From: Acidobacterium sp. | Lineage (GTDB): Bacteria > Acidobacteriota > Terriglobia > Terriglobales > Acidobacteriaceae | Direction: 5' to 3' | NCBI GenBank assembly: GCA_003152415.1 | Contig: PMAD01000288.1 | Coordinates: forward strand, 9,633 to 51,475 | DNA: 41,843 nucleotides | In this document: positions 20,401-28,328 of the stretch, piece by piece | Layout of the letters: every line of letters begins with the position of its first letter | Position numbering within the stretch: the first letter of the stretch is position 1 | Notes under the pieces: model-generated | The model's database searches: none | What the model was told of the DNA's origin: nothing | The model's input: only the letters and a program-made list of their open reading frames with translations | Made by a program: the position numbers and the translations under genes

Positions 20401-20548
20401 GAACTCGGTCTCGAAGGCAGATACCGGAGGATAGCCAGTCCTGAGGAGGAAAGCCCGTCAATGTTTCTATGGAGTCGCAGACGGAGAGGACCAGCTGAGG
20501 ATCGCCGAGTGAGATGCGCACTCTTGCCTGGTTGGTTTCGCTCTGCAT
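17462..20548 (-). CDS. PAS-containing bifunctional-type diguanylate cyclase/phosphodiesterase (GGDEF-EAL) with C-terminal CZB-like zinc-binding domain
   Basis: GGDEF: [29 protein letters not shown]...SVNIAAHQL...[11 protein letters not shown]...[30 protein letters not shown]...AIAEGVET...[12 protein letters not shown]. CZB-like: [16 protein letters not shown]...[12 protein letters not shown]...[11 protein letters not shown]. Start M at 20548 with gggagg upstream. Confidence 0.95.
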   Translation of the reverse strand: [1028 protein letters not shown]

Positions 20549-20701
20549 GGCCGGTTGCCTCCCGGAGGATACCCACGCCATACAACAAGCCGTCAAGAAG
20601 TATCTAAGTAATGGGAGCCCAATCAGGCTCTGGCAGTAACTTACTTAAGGGGTGAGCCTAAAGTTACGTCCCTTATTCCCTGGAGATCGGTATGCTGTGC
20701 C

Positions 20702-20785
20702 ATTCCCGAAACGGGAATCGCGGCAGCGGTCGTGTGGTGTGGAAATCTTTTGGCAGCGAACCACGAAAGGTGCCGCGCAAGCCAA
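20702..20785 (+). promoter_or_regulatory. Structured intergenic leader with nested hairpins; weak candidate riboswitch
   Basis: ATTCCCG-AAA-CGGGAAT hairpin (20702-20718) and nested TTGGC-A-GCG-A-ACC(ACGAAA)GGT-GC-CGC-GCAA-GCCAA (20750-20785), upstream of the HAD-IB ORF. Confidence 0.3.
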
Positions 20786-20839
20786 CTTTTTGAACCGATT
20801 GCAATGTGGAAGCGACAATACTTAGAGAGGTAAGCCCCC

Positions 20840-21625
20840 ATGATTGCCGTTGCAAAAGTTGATAGGGTAGGGATGGAGGAGATGTCGTTGATGTCACTGC
20901 AGGAAGGGCCGAGGGTGCGCTTGAGCCTTGAGGAGTTCCGTCGCGCCGCTCTTTCTCCGGGGCCGCGCGTCGCGGTCCTCGATTGCGACGGAACACTCTG
21001 GAATGGCGACGCCGGTCTCGGCTTCATGACATGGTCCATGGAGGCGGGGCTGCTTTCGCGCGATGCCAGCTCGTGGATCGATGCCCGCCACCGGCTTTAC
21101 CGGCAGGGCGAAGTCTCGGAGGCGGCGATTTGCGGGGAGATGGTGCAGGTTTATGCCGGCCTCCGCGAGGACGAACTGCGCCGCGCGGCTGCCCGCTACT
21201 TTGCCGCGCATGTCGAGGCGCAGATCTTTGCCGAGATGCAGGCGCTGGTCGCCGATCTGCGGGCGGCGGGAACGGATATCTGGGCGGTCAGTTCCACCAA
21301 CAACTGGGTTATCGAGGAGGGGGTGCGGCGGTTTGGCATCGCCTGCGAACGCGTGCTGGCAGCGAGTGTGCGCGTGAAGGACGGGCTCATCACCAGCGAT
21401 CTGATCGATGTGCCGACCGATGAGGGCAAGGCGGAGGCGCTGCGCCGCGCCGGCATTCTTTCCCCGGACGCGGTCTTCGGTAATTCCATCCACGACGCCG
21501 CGATGCTGGAGATGGCCAAGCGCGCCTTTCCGGTTAATCCTTCTCCGGCTCTGGCGGAAGTCGCAGCCCAGCACGGCTGGAGCGTCTTCTATCCGGAAAC
21601 TGTGCTCGCCGATCACACCAAGTAA
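20840..21625 (+). CDS. HAD-IB family phosphatase (SerB-like)
   Basis: VAVLDCDGTLWNGDAG motif I, WAVSSTNNWVIEEGVRRFGI, VFGNSIHDAAMLEMAKRAFPVNP motif IV. SD-like agagagg upstream of the ATG. Confidence 0.85.
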   Translation: MIAVAKVDRVGMEEMSLMSLQEGPRVRLSLEEFRRAALSPGPRVAVLDCDGTLWNGDAGLGFMTWSMEAGLLSRDASSWIDARHRLYRQGEVSEAAICGEMVQVYAGLREDELRRAAARYFAAHVEAQIFAEMQALVADLRAAGTDIWAVSSTNNWVIEEGVRRFGIACERVLAASVRVKDGLITSDLIDVPTDEGKAEALRRAGILSPDAVFGNSIHDAAMLEMAKRAFPVNPSPALAEVAAQHGWSVFYPETVLADHTK

Positions 21626-21629
21626 ACCC

Positions 21630-22445
21630 GTGAGAATCGCATCGCTGCAGCCGAGCATCAGCATCATCCTCGACCGGCTCGGCCGTCTCGACTGCCTCGT
21701 CGCCTGTACCCGTTACTGCCTTGCAGCTGTGCCCGCGCTGCGCGGGCGACCGCTGACCGTGGTGCGCGACTCCTGGTCCACGTCCGCGGAGGAATTGCTC
21801 GCGGTCCGGCCCGATCTTGTTATTGCATCGGTTCCCTACCGGAATGAATCGCTCGCAGCCATCCTGAAGGCCGGCTGCCCGGTTCTGGCGCTCGCTCCGC
21901 ATTCCCTGGACGACATCGAGCAGGACATTCGCCTGATCGGGGCCATTGCCCGCGCCAGCGACGCGGCGGAGGAGACCATCTCCGGGATGCGCTCGGAACT
22001 CTGTGACGTTCGCCGGCGTGCGGCCGAATTGCCCAACAAGCCGCTGGTTTACTGCGAGGAGTGGGGCAAGCCGCTGATCCACTCGCAGCACTGGGTCAGG
22101 GAGCTGGTCGAAGCGGCTGGAGGCGTCTTCCTGGGCGAACCGGGTGCCGTGACCACCGCCGAGGCCGTGGCGGAGGCCAACCCGGACGTCATCCTCGCCG
22201 CCTGGTGCGGCGCGGGCGATCGGGTTCCGCTGGAGAAGCTGGCTCGGCGACCGGGCTGGGAGCAAATCCGCGCCGTTCGAAATGGCCGGCTGTACTGTAT
22301 CGCCGACGAACTGCTGAACACTCCGGCACCCACGCTCATCGATGGTCTGCACGCCATCGCTTGCGCCTTGCATCCTGACGTTTTCGGTACCAACGGCGGG
22401 ATTCGTGCCCTGGACCGGAGTCGAACCACTTCCACCTGCGTCTAA
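21630..22445 (+). CDS. BtuF/FepB-like cobalamin- or iron-siderophore-binding fold protein, no obvious signal peptide
   Basis: GTG start. VRIASLQPSISIILDRLGRLDCLVACTRYC...EELLAVRPDLVIASVPYRNESLAAILKAGCPVLAL...WVRELVEAAGGVFLGEPGAVTTAEAVAEANPDVILAAWCGAG. Confidence 0.8.
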   Translation: MRIASLQPSISIILDRLGRLDCLVACTRYCLAAVPALRGRPLTVVRDSWSTSAEELLAVRPDLVIASVPYRNESLAAILKAGCPVLALAPHSLDDIEQDIRLIGAIARASDAAEETISGMRSELCDVRRRAAELPNKPLVYCEEWGKPLIHSQHWVRELVEAAGGVFLGEPGAVTTAEAVAEANPDVILAAWCGAGDRVPLEKLARRPGWEQIRAVRNGRLYCIADELLNTPAPTLIDGLHAIACALHPDVFGTNGGIRALDRSRTTSTCV

Positions 22446-22458
22446 ACTATGGGGCGAT

Positions 22459-22890
22459 ATGGAGGATACAGTACAAAACGGCAGGGACCAGAAGACGCTC
22501 CGCTTCGTGGCGGCTGCGCTTATCCTGCGCGGCGGCGAGGTCCTGATCTGCCAGCGCAAAGCCGGTTCGCCCATGGGTCTCAAGTGGGAGTTTCCCGGCG
22601 GCAAGATTGAGGCGGGAGAGTCGCCAGAGCAGGCGCTGCGGCGCGAGCTGGACGAGGAGCTCGGCATTCAGGCCTCGATCGGCACACGCATCGCCCATCT
22701 GCGCCATACGTACCGCAATGGCGGCGCCGTCGACCTGCAGTTCTTCGCGGTGCACAACTTTGAGGGCGAATTGGTCAATCAGATCTTCGAAGACGTCCGC
22801 TGGGCTCCGCTGCGCGATCTGCCGGAGTACGACTTTCTCGCGGCTGACCGCGACCTGGTACGCGACCTGGCGGCAGGGAAGCTGCTCTAG
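22459..22890 (+). CDS. NUDIX hydrolase, MutT-like (8-oxo-dGTP diphosphatase type)
   Basis: VAAALILRGGEVLICQRKAGSPMGLKWEFPGGKIEAGESPEQALRRELDEELGI contains the Nudix box. Confidence 0.93.
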   Translation: MEDTVQNGRDQKTLRFVAAALILRGGEVLICQRKAGSPMGLKWEFPGGKIEAGESPEQALRRELDEELGIQASIGTRIAHLRHTYRNGGAVDLQFFAVHNFEGELVNQIFEDVRWAPLRDLPEYDFLAADRDLVRDLAAGKLL

Positions 22891-23303
22891 GTTTCGGGAT
22901 TCGCGGAGTATTCCTCGTCCGTAACGTGTTGCAGCCAGACCACATCGGTGCCGTGCTCGTCGGCTTCCTGAATGGCCAGATGCACCATGGTTCGTCCGGG
23001 AGCGGCGCCATGCCAGTGCAGCTCTCCGGCCTCAATCCAGACCGTGTCGCCGGAGTGGATTTCGCGGGGCGGCTCGCCCTGCAGCTGGACGCGGCCAACT
23101 CCCGACAGAACATGCAGCGCCTGTCCCTTCGGATGCGTGTGCCACGCGGTTCGCGCGCCGGGTTCGAAGGAGACGCGGACGGACTTGAATCGGGCGGGCG
23201 CACCCGCGGTGACGACCTCGTCGATCCACACGGTACCGGTGAACCAATCGGCGGGACCCTCGCGGCAAGCACGCATGGAGTCGGTCAGGATTTTCATATT
23301 CAC
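22887..23303 (-). CDS. Cupin-domain protein
   Basis: VRVSFEPGARTAWHTHPKGQALHVLSGVGRVQLQGEPPREIHSGDTVWIEAGELHWHGAAPGRTMVHLAIQE. Confidence 0.92.
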   Translation of the reverse strand: MNMKILTDSMRACREGPADWFTGTVWIDEVVTAGAPARFKSVRVSFEPGARTAWHTHPKGQALHVLSGVGRVQLQGEPPREIHSGDTVWIEAGELHWHGAAPGRTMVHLAIQEADEHGTDVVWLQHVTDEEYSANPET

Positions 23304-23324
23304 TCCTCCTGGTGGCCGGTGCTC

Positions 23325-24578
23325 TTAATGATGCCCTGGCCGGAGCTGCTGAAACATCAGAATGACCGACAGGGCGCTGACGATGATGGCAGTCAGCCAC
23401 GCAATCGCGTTGAACCAGTGAGAATTCGCGTGTTCTCCCATCAGATCTTTGCGATTGATGAGCAGCAGCATCAGGACAATCACCACGGGCAGCAGAATGC
23501 CATTCAGCGTTTGCGATTCGATCGACCATTTGATGAGCGGAAAGTTGGGGATCAGCACCACCGCCGCGCCCCCGGCGATGAGCAGCGTATATAGCCAGTA
23601 GAAGAAGGGTGCTTCGTGGAAGCGTTTGTCGACGCCCGACTCCACGCCCAGGCCCTCGCAGACGACGTACGCGGTCGAGAGCGGCAGCACGGATGCGGCA
23701 AAGAAGCCGGCGTTGAAGAGGCCGAAGGAAAACAGGATGAAAGCGTATGAGCCGGCCAGGGGCTTCATTGCTTCCGCCGCATCCGCCGGCTCCTGAATGG
23801 CGCCCAGACCATGCACGTAGAGCGTCGCGGCGCAGGCCACGATGATGAACCATGCCACCACGTCGGTGAAAATGGAGCCGACAATTACATCGAGGCGCGA
23901 GCCGGCGTAGGTTTTGGCGGTTACGCCCTTCTCCACGATGGACGACTGCAGGTAGAACTGCATCCAGGGCGCGATGGTGGTGCCGATGACGCTGACCACC
24001 ATGAAGACGTAGTTTGAATCGCGCAGGACCGACATGCGCGGCACTTTGATGGTGGCCGCCAGGGCCGCGTGCCAGCCTGGATGCGCGAGGACTCCGGCAA
24101 TGATGTAGGTGAAGTAAAACATCGATGCGAAAAGGAAGATTTTCTCGACGCTCTTGTAGTCGCCACGCACCGCCAGCAGCCATACCAGCGCGCTGCAGAT
24201 GGGGACGGAGATGTATTTCGAGACGTGAAAGAGCTGCAGGCTGCCCGCAATGCCGGCAAACTCGCCGATGACGTTGCCGAAATTCACCAGCACTAGCAGG
24301 ACCATGATGATGACCGTGATGCGGAGGCCAAATTCCTCGCGAATGAGGTCGCTGAGCCCCTTACCGGTCACCGCGCCCATGCGCGCGCACATTTCCTGGA
24401 CGACGATGAGCGCCAGTGTGACCGGAATCATGGTCCAAAGGAGGGTGTAACCGAACTGCGCACCGGCCTGCGAGTAGGTGAAAATGCCGTTGGGATCGTT
24501 GTCGACATTGGCGGTGATGAACCCCGGACCCAGCACAGCGAGGAAGAGCAGTATCCGGGTTCTCCAGCGTTTCAGCAT
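23325..24578 (-). CDS. Nramp-family divalent metal ion transporter
   Basis: VLGPGFITANVDNDPNGIFTYSQAGAQFGYTLLWTMIPVTLALIVVQEMCARMGAVTGKGLSDLIREEFG, with multiple TM segments. The core DPxG position reads DPNG. Confidence 0.92.
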   Translation of the reverse strand: MLKRWRTRILLFLAVLGPGFITANVDNDPNGIFTYSQAGAQFGYTLLWTMIPVTLALIVVQEMCARMGAVTGKGLSDLIREEFGLRITVIIMVLLVLVNFGNVIGEFAGIAGSLQLFHVSKYISVPICSALVWLLAVRGDYKSVEKIFLFASMFYFTYIIAGVLAHPGWHAALAATIKVPRMSVLRDSNYVFMVVSVIGTTIAPWMQFYLQSSIVEKGVTAKTYAGSRLDVIVGSIFTDVVAWFIIVACAATLYVHGLGAIQEPADAAEAMKPLAGSYAFILFSFGLFNAGFFAASVLPLSTAYVVCEGLGVESGVDKRFHEAPFFYWLYTLLIAGGAAVVLIPNFPLIKWSIESQTLNGILLPVVIVLMLLLINRKDLMGEHANSHWFNAIAWLTAIIVSALSVILMFQQLRPGHH

Positions 24579-24747
24579 GTCGGTGCAATCTCAATTCGCG
24601 GGATGCCGAGCCTGCCGGCCCGGGATAGCAGAGGAGCAGCGAAAACCCAGTGTAGGCGACGAGGCGTGATTTGTGTCATGCGATTTGCCGCAAGTTTCGG
24701 TGGCCTGCGCGCCTCGACGGAGAGCTTTCTGTAGACTGAAATCCAGC

Positions 24748-27000
24748 ATGATTTCAAGCCGGTTTCGTCGACGCGAATCGCCTGCATTTCTCCTCGCACT
24801 GGCCTTTTTCGCAGCCTGTCTGTTGTGGTTGTCTCACCCCGCGCACGCCCAGGGCACGCGCCTGTGGAGCGAATCGCGCTTTGAGGAACTGGAACGCGGC
24901 ACACCCAATGGCGTGGCCATCACCAGCGACGGCCATCTCGTCCCCGGACCGGAAAGCAAGGCGATCCTCACCACGCCTTCCACCTATGTCTGGTCGGTCG
25001 CAGCCGATCATGAGGGGAATGCGTACCTGACTACCGGAACTCCGGCGACCGTATTGCGGGTTGGGCCGGATGGGAAATCGACGACGCTTTTCACCACCCG
25101 CGACATGAGCGTGCAGGTGGTGCGGGTCGGGCCCGACGGCGCGGTCTACGCGGCTACGCTGCCCTCGGGGAAGGTTTACAAACTCGATCCGCACACGGAA
25201 AACAAAACGGACGAGACGGCCACGGTGGTCTTTGATCCATCCGGAACCCAGGAAAAGCCAAAGTACGTCTGGGATATGGCTTTCGATGCGCGGGGCCGGC
25301 TCTATATCGCCACCGGCGCACCGGCGGCGATCTATCGCGTGAGCGGCGGCGGCACGGGAAACAACCCGAGCAAAGCGGAGTTGTTCTACAAGAGCGATGA
25401 GGAGCACATCCGCTCCATCGCCTTCGACAAATCCGGCAATCTGATCGCCGGCTCAGACGGCACGGGCCTCGTCTATCGCATCGATCCCGCCGGCAAAGCA
25501 TTCGTTCTTTACGACGCGCCGAAGAAGGAGATCACCTCGGTCATCGTCGCGCCCGACGGCACTATCTACGCCGCCGGCGTCGGCGAGAAGGGGAGGAACA
25601 ACCTGCCGCCGCTGCCGGTCACCGGGCAGGTGACCGCGACGATCACCATCATCACGCCGGGGTCGGTGCAGGCTTTCAACGGCAACACGCTGATCCCCGA
25701 GGGTTCGGAGTTGTACGAGATTCCTCATGGAGACGGCCCTCCGCGCAAGCTATGGACCGGGCACGATGACATCCTCTACTCGCTGGCGTGGACGCCCGAC
25801 GGCGTGCTGGCGGCCACCGGCAATCGCGGGCGGATCTACCGCATCCACGACGACGGCACCTGGGCGGACGTTGCGCACCTCGAAGCCTCGCAGGTGACCG
25901 GATTCGCCGATTCGGCAAACGGCTTATACGTCAGCACCGCCAACTCGGGCAAGCTGTTCCTGCTGAGCCACGGCGAATCCGCCGAAGGGACCTACCTCAG
26001 CGAAGTCTTTGACGCGGGCGCCTTCGCGGAATGGGGGCGCGCGGAGGTCGAGCTGGGAGCAACGCCGCAGACTTCGATTCAGATGTACGCTCGGGCCGGA
26101 AACGTCGAGAATCCGCAGCGCGCCTGGGGCGACTGGAAGCAGTTGACGCCCAATACCGGCGCCATCGGCATCGACGCATCGCGGTTCATGCAGTGGAAGC
26201 TGGTGGAGCATCCGGGCAGCGTGGTGGGCGCAGTCGCTGTCAACTACCTGCCTGTGAACCTTCCCCCGATGGTGGATGAAATCGTGGTGGCGCCGGGTGC
26301 GCGCGCGAACTTCATCCAGCAGCAGCCCGGCCAGCCGCAACAAATCAGTGTCAATTTTCCTTCTTCCCAGAATTCCGGAATCAACTTCGGGCAGGAGCCG
26401 GGACGAGAACCCCTGCCGGCGGTAAGAGACCGCAGCGCTGTCACGGTTCGGTGGGCAGCGCACGACGATAACGGCGACGAGCTGAGCTTCGCACTCTATT
26501 ACCGTGGGGAAGGCGAACATAACTGGCAGTTTTTGCGCGACCACATCCGCGAGCGCTTCTATTCCTTCGATTCGTCGCAACTGCCCGACGGCCATTACCG
26601 CATCAAGGTCGTTGCGAGCGACGCGCTTTCCCACAATCCGGGGGAGGCGCTCACCGGCGAACGCATCAGCGATGAGTTCGTCGTCGACACGACGCCGCCA
26701 GTGGTTTCCGGCGTTGAGGCGCATCTCGCCGCAGGCAAGATTCATGTCTCACTGACCGCTGCCGACGTCACCTCGCCTGTTACCCACGCGGAGTATTCGA
26801 TCAATGCGGGCCGCTGGCAGTATGTTGCGCCCGTGGGTGGGATTGCCGACTCGCTGACTGAGCACTTCGAGTTCGACGCGCCGCTGCCCGCGCCCCGGAC
26901 AGACGCCGGTCCGCCTGTCGACCGCAGCGAACACGTGATTTCGATCCGCGTCTTCGACCGCTACGACAACGCGGTGACGGTGAAAGCAGTGGTGCATTGA
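24748..27000 (+). CDS. Secreted beta-propeller (NHL/SMP-30-like repeat) protein with C-terminal Ig/Fn3-like region
   Basis: Signal peptide ISSRFRRRESPAFLLALAFFAACLLWLSHPAHAQG. Repeated blade-like motifs: VWSVAADHEGNAYLTTG, VVRVGPDGAVYAATLPSGKVYKLD, WDMAFDARGRLYIATGAPAAIYRV. C-terminal VVDTTPPVVSGVEA. Confidence 0.8.
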   Translation: MISSRFRRRESPAFLLALAFFAACLLWLSHPAHAQGTRLWSESRFEELERGTPNGVAITSDGHLVPGPESKAILTTPSTYVWSVAADHEGNAYLTTGTPATVLRVGPDGKSTTLFTTRDMSVQVVRVGPDGAVYAATLPSGKVYKLDPHTENKTDETATVVFDPSGTQEKPKYVWDMAFDARGRLYIATGAPAAIYRVSGGGTGNNPSKAELFYKSDEEHIRSIAFDKSGNLIAGSDGTGLVYRIDPAGKAFVLYDAPKKEITSVIVAPDGTIYAAGVGEKGRNNLPPLPVTGQVTATITIITPGSVQAFNGNTLIPEGSELYEIPHGDGPPRKLWTGHDDILYSLAWTPDGVLAATGNRGRIYRIHDDGTWADVAHLEASQVTGFADSANGLYVSTANSGKLFLLSHGESAEGTYLSEVFDAGAFAEWGRAEVELGATPQTSIQMYARAGNVENPQRAWGDWKQLTPNTGAIGIDASRFMQWKLVEHPGSVVGAVAVNYLPVNLPPMVDEIVVAPGARANFIQQQPGQPQQISVNFPSSQNSGINFGQEPGREPLPAVRDRSAVTVRWAAHDDNGDELSFALYYRGEGEHNWQFLRDHIRERFYSFDSSQLPDGHYRIKVVASDALSHNPGEALTGERISDEFVVDTTPPVVSGVEAHLAAGKIHVSLTAADVTSPVTHAEYSINAGRWQYVAPVGGIADSLTEHFEFDAPLPAPRTDAGPPVDRSEHVISIRVFDRYDNAVTVKAVVH

Positions 27001-27024
27001 TGGGGATTCGAGCCAGGCTCTGAT

Positions 27025-28278
27025 ATGCGCTTCGAGCTCTTTGTCGCCGCTCGCTATCTCAGGGCGAAACGCCGCCAGGCCGTCATTGGCGTCATTACCT
27101 GGATCTCGATCGCCGGAGTCGCGGTTGGGGTTGCGTCGCTGATCCTCGCGCTGGCCATCACCAACGGCACGCGGCGCGATCTTCAGGACCGTCTGCTCAG
27201 CTCCACTTCGCACGTGGACCTGATGCGCACCATGAGCGACGGCATTCGTGACTGGCGTCCGCTCGTGGATCGGCTGCGGCGGCTTCCCGACGTGGTTGCG
27301 GCGGCGCCAGGGCTCTATGAGCCGGTGCTGATTTCCCGCAACGGCGCGCGGGCCGGCGGCGCCATGCTGAAGGGCATCATTCCCGGGGAAGAGCGCACGG
27401 TTTCGGACATGCTCGCTGATCTCAAGGCGGGCAGCGTAGCGCCTCTTAGCGAGGCGGCCAATTCCGAAGATCGATATGGCTCACCGACGCCGCCCATCGT
27501 TATTGGCACCGATCTGGCCGACTCCATCGGCGCGAGCCTGAACGATGTCGTGATGGTCACCAGCCCCCAGGGCGACCTGACCCCCTACGGGGTCGTTCCG
27601 AAGTACCAGCGCTTCCGGGTGGTCGGGATTTTTCACTCGGGTTTCTATCAGTATGATTCCAGTTTCGGTTTCATCCGCCTCTCCGACGCGCAGAAACTCT
27701 TCGGCGAGCCCGACCTGGTCTCGATCATTTCTTTTCGCGTCGACGACCTCTACCGCGCCAACGTGATCGGCGACGAGATCGAGAACGCCGCCGGTCCCGG
27801 TTTTTCGACGACGAACTGGATGGAGCAGAATCGCGAGCTCTTTCGCGCCCTCAAACTCGAACAGATCGTTACCTTCATCGTCATCGGGCTCATCGTCTGC
27901 GTCGCGGCGCTGAACATCCTGATCGCCCTCACCATGATGGTGATGGAGAAGACGAAGGACATCGCGGTTCTGCTGTCGATGGGCGTGCAGCCCGGCCAGA
28001 TTCGGCGCATCTTTTTGTTTCAGGGCCTGCTGATCAGCGTCATCGGGACGATCATCGGCCTGGTGGTCGGTTACCTTCTCGCGTGGGCCGGCGGACACTA
28101 CCGCTTCATTCATCTTTCGGCGGACGTTTATTCTCTGGACTATCTCCCCTTTGCGCCGCGCATCCTACATGGCGTGATCGTCACGGCGCTGTCGCTCGGC
28201 GTTTCGCTGCTGGCGACGCTCTATCCGTCCAGTTCGGCGGCAAGGGTTCTGCCCGCTGAGGCGTTGCGCTACGAGTAG
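27025..28278 (+). CDS. LolC/LolE-type lipoprotein-releasing/ABC transporter permease (FtsX domain)
   Basis: MRFELFVAARYLRAKRRQAVIGVITWISIAGVAVGVASLILALAITNG...VCVAALNILIALTMMVMEKTKDIAVLLSMGVQPGQIRRIFLFQGLLI. Confidence 0.93.
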   Translation: MRFELFVAARYLRAKRRQAVIGVITWISIAGVAVGVASLILALAITNGTRRDLQDRLLSSTSHVDLMRTMSDGIRDWRPLVDRLRRLPDVVAAAPGLYEPVLISRNGARAGGAMLKGIIPGEERTVSDMLADLKAGSVAPLSEAANSEDRYGSPTPPIVIGTDLADSIGASLNDVVMVTSPQGDLTPYGVVPKYQRFRVVGIFHSGFYQYDSSFGFIRLSDAQKLFGEPDLVSIISFRVDDLYRANVIGDEIENAAGPGFSTTNWMEQNRELFRALKLEQIVTFIVIGLIVCVAALNILIALTMMVMEKTKDIAVLLSMGVQPGQIRRIFLFQGLLISVIGTIIGLVVGYLLAWAGGHYRFIHLSADVYSLDYLPFAPRILHGVIVTALSLGVSLLATLYPSSSAARVLPAEALRYE

Positions 28279-28328
28279 GGACGGCCTCAGTGTGGGGGCC
28301 AGGGATTCAGGAAGGAACAGGCTCAGGC

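Noticed and set aside
22411-22429. TGGACCGGAGTCGAACCAC, which on the minus strand resembles a tRNA T-arm (GGTTCGACTCC)
   Set aside because: No matching acceptor, D or anticodon arms, and the T-stem pairs poorly. It is the end of the BtuF-like ORF.
23032-24183. 383-aa alternate frame over Nramp/cupin
   Set aside because: Overlaps two confidently identified genes in a different frame; no recognisable motif.
28283-28300. GGCCTC-AGTGTG-GGGGCC hairpin after the LolC/E gene
   Set aside because: Contains a wobble pair and has no U tract. Not convincing as a terminator.
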